Source: JBBSJV01 sp038256935
Lineage (GTDB): Bacteria > Patescibacteriota > JACMRA01
Direction of reading: 5' to 3'
Assembly (NCBI GenBank): GCA_038256935.1
Contig: JBBSJV010000003.1
Location: 1 to 33,118, forward strand
Length of the DNA stretch: 33,118 nucleotides
Within the stretch, counting starts at the first letter, position 1. Every line of letters begins with the position of its first letter. Of the stretch, positions 15,914-24,068 are shown piece by piece. The translations under genes and the position numbers were made by a program. The notes under the pieces were generated by a model that saw only the letters and a program-made list of their open reading frames with translations, was not told the DNA's origin and did not search any database.

Positions 15914-16378
15914 TTATTTAGAGTGTTTTAAGACCTCTACTGCATAAAACTTGATATTCTCATTCAAATCCTTTAGTTCTTGAAGTTCATCAAAACTGAG
16001 CCATCTGCATTCATCGCTGATATCACCTTCATATTGTGGATCTATAATGTCAGAACTGCTCTTTGCAAAGAAAATATAAGCTACATGGTCATGCTGATCG
16101 TTGATACTATGGCGATTTGTAAAACAGGGTGATACTTGAGAAGTGTACAATTCTGATGACTCTGGTAAAGGACAATATGGGTTAAAAAGTTCGATTTCAA
16201 GACCCACTTCTTCCATGACTTCTCTATGACAAGCAGTTATCAAATCCTCCCCTGGATCGACATGCCCGCCAACAGCTAACCATTTGTTGTATTTATCATG
16301 TTTTCGAAGTAAGACTTTACCGCTATGGATAATATATACTTCGACGCAAAGATCAAGATAATAGTTTAGATGTGGCAT
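15914..16378 (-). CDS. Nudix hydrolase
   Basis: 154 residues. A complete Nudix box runs from GGHVDPGED to REVMEEVGL (Gly, five residues, Glu, seven residues, Arg-Glu-x-x-x-Glu-Glu-x-Gly), which binds Mg and cleaves a nucleoside-diphosphate-linked substrate. The C-terminus carries ISDECRWLSFDELQELKDLN, a common end in MutT-like and NUDIX hydrolases. The substrate is not deducible. The start ATG at 16378 puts the box near residue 37, as usual. Confidence 0.9.
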   Translation of the reverse strand: MPHLNYYLDLCVEVYIIHSGKVLLRKHDKYNKWLAVGGHVDPGEDLITACHREVMEEVGLEIELFNPYCPLPESSELYTSQVSPCFTNRHSINDQHDHVAYIFFAKSSSDIIDPQYEGDISDECRWLSFDELQELKDLNENIKFYAVEVLKHSK

Positions 16379-16559
16379 AATGGTTTAATTTTGCATCTTA
16401 GGTTTTAAGTGTCAAGAATTTTACATCTCCTCAAAATAATCAGAGTATTATATTTTAAAATCTGACTTACTTAAATAAAGTAATTTCAATCTGTTACAAT
16501 ATGAGTATCGAAAATATAAAATATATTAAAGGTAGGTTCCAAGTGGAAAATGCGAGGCT

Positions 16560-16757
16560 ATGCGTGGCAACTTAAGAGAAATACTGATGGAGTTAGGATG
16601 TGAAGGTTTTAACCCTGAAGGGGGAGCATCTAGTGTAACCATAAACAAAGCTTCTACTTATGATACTATAAAAATCGTTGTGCACCTTGAAATGCTAACT
16701 GTGATACAAGCTATAGTTGCAAAATATGAGTATTTATATCTAGACGATAAAATGTAA
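16560..16757 (+). CDS. Hypothetical small protein
   Basis: 65 residues, unrecognised, with no membrane segment. Its reading frame is closed upstream by a TAG at 16533-16535, so the ATG at 16560 is the first start. An ATG at 16501, in a different frame, opens a peptide that terminates at about 16575; if the two were one gene there would be a one-base frameshift. A TACAAT box lies just before 16501. Whether this is a real gene is uncertain. Confidence 0.3.
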   Translation: MRGNLREILMELGCEGFNPEGGASSVTINKASTYDTIKIVVHLEMLTVIQAIVAKYEYLYLDDKM

Positions 16758-17140
16758 ATTGTATTTGCCACTATGGCTACCACATGTATTTATTCGTACT
16801 GTGAATTCCGATTCTTTCAATTTATAAAACCCTGCTAATTATTGCTCTCTACTCAACTTTGATTCTTCCTAACGTATTCTAGATCTTATTAAATTAAACT
16901 TAATCTGTTAAGCCATAAAGTCGTATACGTCAAAATATTTAATCACATAATTCACGCATCACCCTGAATTTACCGGGTTTCCCCTAAAATTTACAATTTT
17001 GAGTATGGTTTTATTTTAGGGTTTATTAAGCTTGTAATAAAGGTAAGATTCTGAAGCGAATTCAGCAATGCCAAAGAACAAATTCGCCGGCGAATAATTG
17101 GATATGTACAAATATGTCTCTCTAAATTATTTTCCCCCAG
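16758..17140. other. AT-rich spacer with REP-like fragments and palindromes
   Basis: No gene is seen. It contains a REP-like partial element ACCCTGAATTTACCGGGTT (16961-16979), an inverted pair CCCTAAAAT (16982-16990) and ATTTTAGGG (17013-17021), a REP-like element GATTCTGAA...TTCAGCAATG (17047-17070), and a 14-bp perfect palindrome ATTCGCCGGCGAAT (17082-17095). It looks like decayed repeat DNA. Confidence 0.55.
17047..17072 (+). repeat. REP-like palindrome
   Basis: GATTCTGAA, loop GCGA, TTCAGCAATG. It matches the 25.25-25.43 kb family, with a degenerate tail. Confidence 0.5.
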
Positions 17141-17992
17141 TTATTTTTCATTTTCTGGCAGGTCTTTATGACCCTTATTTGTAATATAGTTTTGCTTGCT
17201 GATCACACTTTTACCTATCTCTTTTTCTGTCTCTTTTCTAGCATTTCCAGCTACATTTCCACCTCTTTTTGCTACCTTTTTATTGGCGGGCATATCTTTT
17301 GGTTTTTCATTTTTAGAAATTTCTGTGGTCACTCTTTCTTCTAGCATTGTAAAAATCAGCTCTAGATCAGTCATATTATCTCTCAGATTGGCTTTAGATT
17401 TATCTGGAATATTTTTGAGTTTTTTGTACTCACTTGGAGTCATGCCAAAAGTTGCTTTACTAATTTCTGCAGTCAAGATGGCAAAGTCTTTTTGCTTAGT
17501 AACTCTTATTTCCCTCCATTCATCAGTGAGGCTCTGGCGGATTGCTATTCCTCTAAGTCTCTTATCTATCCAATCTTGGGGGTAGCCTTTTGCTTCATAG
17601 AGTTTTTTCATCCTTTTTTGGGCTAGTTCTGGATTTTCGATTTCTTCTATTCTTTCATATCCTACCTTTGCCAGCCATCTTTTAAATGGTTCAGCTTTTG
17701 GTGATGGAATAGACTGGATTATTCTTAGCACCCCTTCAGTGTTGGCACAATCGGTTAAATAATATTTCCCATCATTAGCAACAAATTTTAGTCGTCGACA
17801 AAGTGTCGATAACTCAATCTCTTCTTGTTCGATTGCTCTTTTTTTTATCCTATACCACTAATCTTTTGGATCAATAGAATCAGTTAAATCCCCTATTATA
17901 TCAACTACAGAAAAATACCATTCGTTATTATGCCAAATTTTACGAATCTGTTTTTTTTCAAATAATGCTATTTTGTGGTGAGTATTTGTCAT
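17141..17992 (-). pseudogene. dinD: DinD/BRO-family DNA-damage-inducible protein, interrupted by one TAG
   Basis: A 283-codon frame from ATG 17992, with a TAG at codon 45 (17860-17858), encodes a full-length DinD-like protein (E. coli DinD is 274 residues). Before the stop: the BRO-type start KIALFEKKQIRKIWHNNEWY and VVDIIGDLTDS. After it: LSTLCRRLKFVANDGKYYLT, LRIIQSIPSPKAEPFKRWLA, RGIAIRQSLTDEWREI, then LTAEISKATFGMTPSEYK. These are the characteristic blocks. The codon falls in DPKD-x-WYRIKKRA, where the family usually has Tyr before Trp, so TAT or TAC to TAG explains it. DinD is an SOS-regulated RecA modulator in E. coli. The C-terminal tail is Lys-rich. Confidence 0.8.
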
Positions 17993-18282
17993 AAAAATTA
18001 ATGGGTTAAAGTTTATTGTTTAAAAAGTGGTGCAAAGTTAGATATTAGATTATTTATTTAGATCTTTAAACTTGCCAAATTTATTACTCCTTTTTTGAGT
18101 CTAATAAGACAGAGACTTATAATCAGAAGTGGTATTTAATATATACTTTGCATTAATTTTACTATTATATTACTACATTTTTAAATAATATTTTTGTCAA
18201 TTCCTACCCTTCTTTGCATTGTAAAATGACAGCATACGCACTCTCTCTTACTAGGATGAAAATAAACTAATCCACTTTATTT
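17993..18282. other. AT-rich gap without recognised features
   Basis: About 290 AT-rich bases between dinD and the convergent side of the MgtE-like gene. I see no gene, RNA or clear terminator here; only short T and A runs. Confidence 0.5.
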
Positions 18283-19251
18283 CTAAAAAACCAACATAGC
18301 CACACAAAAATAAATTACCACACTAAGTGTGTCTTGGATTACTGTGGCAATTGGACCTGTGGCATCGGCTGGATCTAACTTGCTTGAGTGAAGTACAAAT
18401 GGTGTAATGATAGAGATAAAGATTGAAGACAGAACCGAGACAAAGATGGCTGAAGCAATAGCTAAATTGACACTCGTTTCAAGTCCTAGTGCGGTGTTAG
18501 CTACAAATACTGTAAAGCTAAGGATGCTTGCAAGACATAGGACGGTAAGAAAATGATGGGAAAAATAGTGCTTGATCTTTAACTCGTGGTGAAAAGACAG
18601 ATCTCTAATAGCTGTGGCTTGGTTTTGAGCGCCTACTGCGTCGCTCAGATAGATTACAAGGGGCAAATAACCGGCAAGAACTACATTACTTTCAATCACA
18701 TGTTCAAAGTTGGAAACAATTACTGAAATTAGTAGCCCTCTAACAAGCCCAATAAACAACCAAGGCAGTCTTTGCCTCAAGGATTTAAATAGCCCTTTAT
18801 TATACACATTGTCATTATCACCAGATGATATACCACCCATTTTTAATATATTTTCCACAGCTTCTTTATCGATGATTTCAAGGATCCTGCGAGAAGTTAC
18901 AATACCAACAAACTCACCGTTGCCACCCACAATCGGGACTGATTTGAGATTATTTTTGAGAGCAAACAGAGAGACTTGTTCTGGGTCTCTATCCTGCGGG
19001 CAAGCAAGTAAAGGTGTTAGTTGAACCTTGCTCCAAATCTGTTTTGGATCTAGTTTTAGAGCTTCTTTTAGTGAAATCACCCCTTTCAAAGTTTTATCCA
19101 GGTTTAGAATATACAGATAATTAAGACTTTCAAATTGAGCCGGATGGCTTAGCATGATCTATATAATGAATCCTACTTTTTCTGTTTCCTTTGGTGCTGG
19201 CAAATCAGTATAAATATATTGACTAAGATCTGGATGAATATTTGCAGTCAT
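18283..19251 (-). pseudogene. mgtE: MgtE-like CBS-domain divalent cation transporter, interrupted by one TAG
   Basis: A 322-codon frame from ATG 19251 has one TAG at codon 31 (19161-19159). Codons 1-30 read smoothly as protein (MTANIHPDLSQYIYTDLPAP and on), and the next start at 19155 gives a 290-residue product without them. Features: a CBS pair (GVISLKEALK; SVPIVGGNGEFVGIVTSRRI), then five or so membrane helices with PLVIYLSDAVGAQNQATAIR and the C-terminal KLDPADATGPIATVIQDTLS, the MgtE pore motif (usual DPA-x-x-SGP). The N-terminal MgtE superhelical domain is missing, so this is a short CBS+membrane form. The product from 19155 could still be functional. Confidence 0.75.
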
Positions 19252-19383
19252 GGTTTTGGAGGTTAACAAATAAGGCTCAGTTATTTAAAAAATAGATATG
19301 TATAGTCTATAGTTTCCGCTATTAAACACTTTTAAGCAAGCTTAGGTTTACTGATTAATCTGAATGATTTAAACAACAATTAC

Positions 19384-19412
19384 TTTACATTATTACAATA
19401 ATCTGCTGTAAT
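19384..19412 (+). promoter_or_regulatory. Promoter placing the transcription start on a GTG codon
   Basis: TTTACA (19384-19389), a 17-bp spacer, then TGTAAT (19407-19412). Seven bases downstream lies the GTG at 19419, so the first transcribed base is likely the start codon itself (leaderless). This supports 19419 over the TTG at 19413. Confidence 0.6.
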
Positions 19413-19418
19413 TTGTTA

Positions 19419-20477
19419 GTGAATTTTATCTCCAAAATAAACCAATACAAAGAACCGTTTTTAAGATTTTCCAAATGGTTTACAAATTTTGATGACAAAT
19501 CAATTGATCCTTTTGAGGTAGATTTTAGCAAATCTTGGTGGAGTCCCTATCTGTCGATTAAAACCGGGGTTCTATCTGTCTTTGCTACCAATTTTATAAT
19601 TAGTATTTATGACGCAATTACCCCCATTTGGCTTGGATATATTTTTAGCACTCAAAAATTTGAACAGTTATGGGCTATTGCAGGAGTTTACGTTTTGGTT
19701 TATTTAGTCTTACTTCAAGCCTTGAATCGCTACTATCAAATCGGACAAGGAAAGCTAAACCATTCACTGGATATGGCTACTCAAAATCTTCTTTTAGAAG
19801 TTGACCCTAGCTATCATACTACCAAATCAAGTGGAGAAGTCTTGTCCAAAATTTCTAGGATTGAAAAGTATGTCGATTTATTAGAAAATTTATCTTGGGG
19901 ATTTTTCTCATTATTTTTTGGTGCATTTTTCTCAGCGTTTTCCCTGTTTGCAGTTTCTTTTGCAGCAGGACTTGCAGCAATTGTTTCTAATACTGTTTTA
20001 ATATTTCTAAGCCTATTTCTAATCTCTTTTAGCTCCACTTGGCACGAACAAGAACTAATTAAAAAAATGGATTCAAAGAGTGAATCTCAAGTAGAAAACA
20101 TGACTCAGGCTTTGTATATCAGGGCTACCTTTGCTACGTCCCAGCAGCTCAGTAAATTCAAAACTAGATCAATAGTATCTCATTTAATGGATATGCAAAA
20201 ATGGAGAATGTTTGATTGGATTATACTTATTCTAAGATTTGTAATGGGCCTGGGTTGGGGAGCAGTTATTTATTTTTGTGTTATCCAAATTCAATCTGGA
20301 AACAGAGACTCAGCTTTTGTTGCCCCGATAATTATTGCCTATATGATAAATTCCTCCTACATCATCTGGCAAGGAAATAGTCTTACTAATTTACTGGAAA
20401 CAGTAGCTAAAATAAAGGATTACTGGAAATTTATGAAAAGTATACCACAAGGAAGCTATCCGGTTTTGGACAAATAA
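19419..20477 (+). CDS. Standalone ABC-exporter transmembrane domain protein
   Basis: 352 residues starting with GTG 19419. About six helices: near 55-75, 82-105, 155-180, 180-205, 270-290, 300-325. The C-terminus (LLETVAKIKDYWKFMKSIP) is exactly where an ABC exporter (PF00664) would enter its nucleotide-binding domain, but the gene stops there with no ATPase. Half-transporters of this class normally fuse membrane domain and ATPase in about 580 residues. A terminator-like hairpin lies right after the stop, so this is not an obvious frameshift. Either the ATPase is encoded elsewhere or the protein is a remnant or regulator. Confidence 0.65.
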   Translation: MNFISKINQYKEPFLRFSKWFTNFDDKSIDPFEVDFSKSWWSPYLSIKTGVLSVFATNFIISIYDAITPIWLGYIFSTQKFEQLWAIAGVYVLVYLVLLQALNRYYQIGQGKLNHSLDMATQNLLLEVDPSYHTTKSSGEVLSKISRIEKYVDLLENLSWGFFSLFFGAFFSAFSLFAVSFAAGLAAIVSNTVLIFLSLFLISFSSTWHEQELIKKMDSKSESQVENMTQALYIRATFATSQQLSKFKTRSIVSHLMDMQKWRMFDWIILILRFVMGLGWGAVIYFCVIQIQSGNRDSAFVAPIIIAYMINSSYIIWQGNSLTNLLETVAKIKDYWKFMKSIPQGSYPVLDK

Positions 20478-20500
20478 AAACCCCGCTTTTAGTAGCGAGG
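20476..20500 (-). terminator. Terminator of the small membrane protein gene
   Basis: Stem CCxCGCT / AGCGxGG (20481-20487, 20494-20500; one mismatch) with a 6-base loop is followed on the minus strand by a T run (A run 20476-20480). It lies between two convergent genes and may act mainly for the minus-strand one. Confidence 0.7.
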
Positions 20501-20523
20501 AAATAGATTGTTTTTTTGTAGTG

Positions 20524-20928
20524 CTAAGCTTCAGACTTTGTTTCAACTTCAACTTTTTCGACTTCAGCTGTTTCAACTTTAGATTTTACTTCAGTTTCAG
20601 GTTCAACTCCGCGAACTTTATTAAAAGCTCCCATCCAGTTAAACACTGCTGCAATAATATGCATAATTAGAGCAACAAATGGGATCCAACCAACAACTGC
20701 AGCAGCAATACCTAAAATAGGACCAACGATTTGATTTTTTTCCTTGATAGCATACACGAGTGAAACCACATTAAGAGCCAATGTAACTATTAATATTGTC
20801 CACACTGTCATTATCACAACTAAACCACCAAGTACTGGAATACCAAGTATCGTTTCAAGAACTGCAGCAGCCATCATCAAGTAGTTTGAAAGTGTAAGGT
20901 CATTAACCTTAATTGAGTTTTTTTCCAT
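20524..20928 (-). CDS. Small membrane protein with a Glu/Val/Lys-rich tail
   Basis: 134 residues from ATG 20928 (an upstream ATG at 20955 is less likely, because a CATAAT box lies directly before 20928 and fits leaderless initiation). Three hydrophobic segments lie near 18-38, 38-62 and 68-100, with Gly-Ile-Pro turns, then a highly charged repeat-like tail (EVKSKVETAEVEKVEVETKSEA). The membrane part resembles DUF4870/YtxH-like small integral proteins only in general outline. Function unrecognised. It ends 24 bases from its own terminator. Confidence 0.5.
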   Translation of the reverse strand: MEKNSIKVNDLTLSNYLMMAAAVLETILGIPVLGGLVVIMTVWTILIVTLALNVVSLVYAIKEKNQIVGPILGIAAAVVGWIPFVALIMHIIAAVFNWMGAFNKVRGVEPETEVKSKVETAEVEKVEVETKSEA

Positions 20929-21043
20929 ATAATTATGCTTAGTATGCAATAACAATTAAGTCTATAGTTTTAGATATTAATTGTTTGGGGTGGAGTTTTT
21001 TGGCCTCACATTAAGCAAAAACTTGGTAGGACTTAAAGCCGTA

Positions 21044-22384
21044 TCAAACAACACCCTGATCCAGCATTGCTTTAGCTACTCTGACAAAACCTGCTATATT
21101 AGCTCCTGAGACGTAATCGATACTCCCGTCTTTTTGCTTGCCGAATTCTTTAGTCTGATCGTGAATGTCTTGCATCATAAGACATAATTTTTCATCTACT
21201 TCGCTGCTACTCCAGTAGATTCTTTGCGAATTTTGGGCCATTTCAAGTCCAGACACACCGACTCCACCAGCGTTTGCGGCTTTGGCTGGGGCTACGATTA
21301 CATTGTTTGCTTGAAAGTATTCTAGGGCTTCATTTGTCGTAGGCATATTAGCACCCTCCCCGATGATTTCTACACCATTTTGTACTAATAGTTTGGCATC
21401 CTCCATTTCAATTTCATTTTGCGTTGCACACGGTAGAGCGATTTGAATATCATCCAAAATCCATGGTTTTTTACCTTCAAAATAATTTAATTTATACTCA
21501 GTTGCAAATTCAGATATTCTACCACCTCGGTTGTTTTTTAGAACTTTCACGTACTCTAGTTGCTCAGTACTAAGCCCTTCTGGAATATGCACAAACCCTG
21601 ATGAATCTGATAAACTGATGACTTTTGCTCCCTTATAAATTGCTTTTTCACTAGCATATTGAGCGACGTTTCCAGACCCTGAGATAGCTACAGTTTTGTC
21701 TTCAAAATCTTGATTTATTTCAGATAGAATATTCTCTACAAAATAAATCAATCCATAACCTGTAGCTTCGGTGCGGATCTGGCTTCCACCCCAGCCAACC
21801 CCCTTACCTGTCAAAACTCCGACATGGTTTTTAGTTAGTTTTTTGTATTGGCCAAATAGGTAGCCAATTTCTTTGCCACCTACTCCAATATCCCCTGCTG
21901 GCACATCAAGATCTGGCCCGACAAATGTATACAACTCATTCATAAAGGCTTGGGTAAATCTCATTATCTCGTTATCAGACTTGCCTTTGGGATCAAAGTC
22001 ACTACCCCCCTTTCCACCGCCTAGTGGCAAGCTTGTCAGGCTGTTTTTAAAAATCTGCTCAAACCCTAAGAATTTCAAGATACTAAGATTAACACTAGGG
22101 TGAAACCTCAAACCTCCTTTATATGGGCCTAGTGCGCTATTAAATTGGACTCTATAGCCAGTGTTGACTTGGACATTTCCTTTATCATCAACCCAAGGAA
22201 TTCTAAAAATCAGACTTCTTTCAGGCTCTACTAGTCTTTCAAGTAGACTTAATTGATTGTACTCAGGATTTGCTTCAATGAACTCAGAAAGAGAGTCAAG
22301 GACTTCAGTTGTAGCTTGTAGGTATTCTTTTTCTGTAGAATATTTGGTATTTAATTTGTCTTTTAGTTGATTAATTGTACTCAT
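21044..22384 (-). CDS. gdhA: Glutamate dehydrogenase (NADP-type)
   Basis: 447 residues from ATG 22384, chosen because the longer frame adds a non-conserved stretch. It interconverts glutamate with 2-oxoglutarate and ammonia. The catalytic block SLPLGGGKGGSDFDPKGKSD carries the active-site Lys, followed by PAGDIGVGGKEIGYLFGQYK. The Rossmann domain begins with AISGSGNVAQYASEKAIYKG, and TNEALEYFQANNVIVAPAKAANAGGVGVSGLEM is the typical C-terminal block. The length fits the 447-450 residue NADP-linked class. Promoter: TTGACT (22441-22436), 17 bp, TATTAT (22418-22413), leader about 20 bases. It is unusual to keep it in a reduced genome and suggests amino-acid fermentation or ammonium handling. Confidence 0.92.
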   Translation of the reverse strand: MSTINQLKDKLNTKYSTEKEYLQATTEVLDSLSEFIEANPEYNQLSLLERLVEPERSLIFRIPWVDDKGNVQVNTGYRVQFNSALGPYKGGLRFHPSVNLSILKFLGFEQIFKNSLTSLPLGGGKGGSDFDPKGKSDNEIMRFTQAFMNELYTFVGPDLDVPAGDIGVGGKEIGYLFGQYKKLTKNHVGVLTGKGVGWGGSQIRTEATGYGLIYFVENILSEINQDFEDKTVAISGSGNVAQYASEKAIYKGAKVISLSDSSGFVHIPEGLSTEQLEYVKVLKNNRGGRISEFATEYKLNYFEGKKPWILDDIQIALPCATQNEIEMEDAKLLVQNGVEIIGEGANMPTTNEALEYFQANNVIVAPAKAANAGGVGVSGLEMAQNSQRIYWSSSEVDEKLCLMMQDIHDQTKEFGKQKDGSIDYVSGANIAGFVRVAKAMLDQGVV

Positions 22385-22412
22385 AAAATGTATTAGTTTC
22401 TTTATGTTACTA

Positions 22413-22441
22413 ATAATAATATATATTTGATACTTAGTCAA
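22413..22441 (-). promoter_or_regulatory. Promoter of the glutamate dehydrogenase gene
   Basis: TTGACT at 22441-22436, a 17-bp spacer, and TATTAT at 22418-22413 upstream of the ATG at 22384. The leader would be about 20 bases with no Shine-Dalgarno. Confidence 0.6.
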
Positions 22442-22665
22442 GATATTTTACCGTTCAATTTCCATAGGATGTTTCAAATGGGTTGATAAACAACCAACTT
22501 GTAAAAATTCGTGAGGCTTAAATTACGAGATCATAGAAAAATACACTTTTAAACAAGAAGGAGCTCAACAGTCAAAACTATCTCATAAAATAAAATTTAA
22601 TTATCGTGAATAAATGATTGGAATCAAACATTGTCATTACTTATTTTTTATGCTAACAATTGAAA

Positions 22666-23217
22666 ATGAGTGAAAAAGAAGTAAAACTTACAGAAGCAGA
22701 GGCTAACTATCAAAAAGAATTAGGACAAACACTTATAATTGCTTATAATACGATATTTTGAGGTTACACTGTCTATGATAAAGGAAAGCAAGAGAGAGAA
22801 ATATTTCTACAGTTTCGCGATAAAACCATTTTAAATTATTTAATAGCACTTAGGAGAATAAAGGCAGAAGTTAATAAGGGTAACGATATCTCTCTTAAAA
22901 TTGGGCAAAAAATAATATTAGAAGCTTATTTTTCTTCTTTATCATTATTAAAATCTGATATCAGCTTGATCAGGTCCACTCAAGAGGGTTTGAATTTGGT
23001 TGAATTTTATGAGGCATTTGAGCAATCAATCTCAACTAACTTTAATACCTTCATTTTTGAAGAAAATGGTCCCAGTAAAAATGAAGTTATGATTATACTA
23101 GAAATGTTTATTAAGTATATGAACCTAACTGATAGTCTTCTCGATTTAAATATATGGAAATCAGCATCAACGGGAAATAGAGCATGGGGTGGTAAAGAAT
23201 TAGAGTTAGTTGAATAA
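22666..23217 (+). pseudogene. Unknown protein gene, interrupted by one TGA
   Basis: A 183-codon frame from ATG 22666 has a single TGA at codon 32 (22759-22761), in the context AYNTIF-x-GYTVYDKGKQE, which could be a Trp in the original. The rest reads as one soluble protein, mostly helical (ILNYLIALRRIKAEVNKGND, KNEVMIILEMFIKYMNL), with an ending rich in Gly and Trp. No homologue is recognised. If the TGA is real, products would begin at a later start such as the internal ATG at 23090. It lies between the glutamate dehydrogenase and methionine aminopeptidase genes. Confidence 0.55.
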
Positions 23218-23222
23218 TTTTA

Positions 23223-24005
23223 CTACCTAAACATCTCCTCAACAGGAACATCAGTTAGAACCTCATACCCATTTTTGGTAACCAGCACTGAGTGTTCGAT
23301 ATGAGCTGACATACAACCCTCTACCGTCTTTACAATCTCAATTCCGCTTCCAGGGACTGGTTCAAAATACACTTCCCCGCTACCAAGGGTCACCATTGGT
23401 TCGATTGCTATAACCATATTTTCCATCAATCTCGATCCTGTTCCAGGGCGACCTGCGTGGGTAATATGCGGTGCATCGTGGGGTTTGTAGCCAAGCCCAT
23501 GCCCTCCCAGATCCAATACATTTCCAAGACCTGCATCTTGCAAGACTTTATCTACAGCGTGGCCGATATCGCCTACTCTTTTCCCTGCTTTTACAGCTTT
23601 TATCCCTGCCCATAATGACTCCTCAGTTTTTTGTACTAATAATTCTCCTTCTTTTCCAATATCTCCAAAACTCATCAAAATACACATATCTGAATACATC
23701 CCTTGATAAATGGCTCCGCAGTCAAAACTAATGATTGAGTTATCAGGCAAGATCTTGCTATCGGGGCTCATGCCATGCACTACCTCGTCATTTACTTCAG
23801 TAATCAAGGTGTAAGGATAGCCGTAAAGATTTTTAAAACTTGGAGTTGCTCCGTGATCTCTAATGAAGCTTTCAGCTAAGTCATTTAGTTTCCCAGCACT
23901 AACTCCAGCCTTTGCCTCCCCTCTTATCATATGCAAGCAACTAGCTAGTATAAGACAAGAATGGCGAAGGTTATTTAGGTCAGTATAGTTTTTGATGATG
24001 GACAT
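23223..24005 (-). CDS. map: Methionine aminopeptidase
   Basis: 260 residues from ATG 24005 (an upstream ATG at 24077 would add an unrelated 24-residue hydrophobic stretch and reach into the divergent gene). It removes the initiator Met from nascent chains. Metal ligands are seen: Asp in ISFDCGAIYQGMYSDMC, His in DLGGHGLGYKPHDAPHI, Glu in MVIAIEPMVTLG, and Glu in SAHIEHSVLVT; the substrate-pocket His is in NDEVVHGMS. Type 1 MetAP, as in bacteria. The divergent phosphofructokinase gene begins 64 bases away at 24069. Confidence 0.93.
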   Translation of the reverse strand: MSIIKNYTDLNNLRHSCLILASCLHMIRGEAKAGVSAGKLNDLAESFIRDHGATPSFKNLYGYPYTLITEVNDEVVHGMSPDSKILPDNSIISFDCGAIYQGMYSDMCILMSFGDIGKEGELLVQKTEESLWAGIKAVKAGKRVGDIGHAVDKVLQDAGLGNVLDLGGHGLGYKPHDAPHITHAGRPGTGSRLMENMVIAIEPMVTLGSGEVYFEPVPGSGIEIVKTVEGCMSAHIEHSVLVTKNGYEVLTDVPVEEMFR

Positions 24006-24068
24006 GTTTGATAAGGTTGAATAATGATGATAGAATAAAAGTACATTAATCAAATATTTGCAAGTAGC

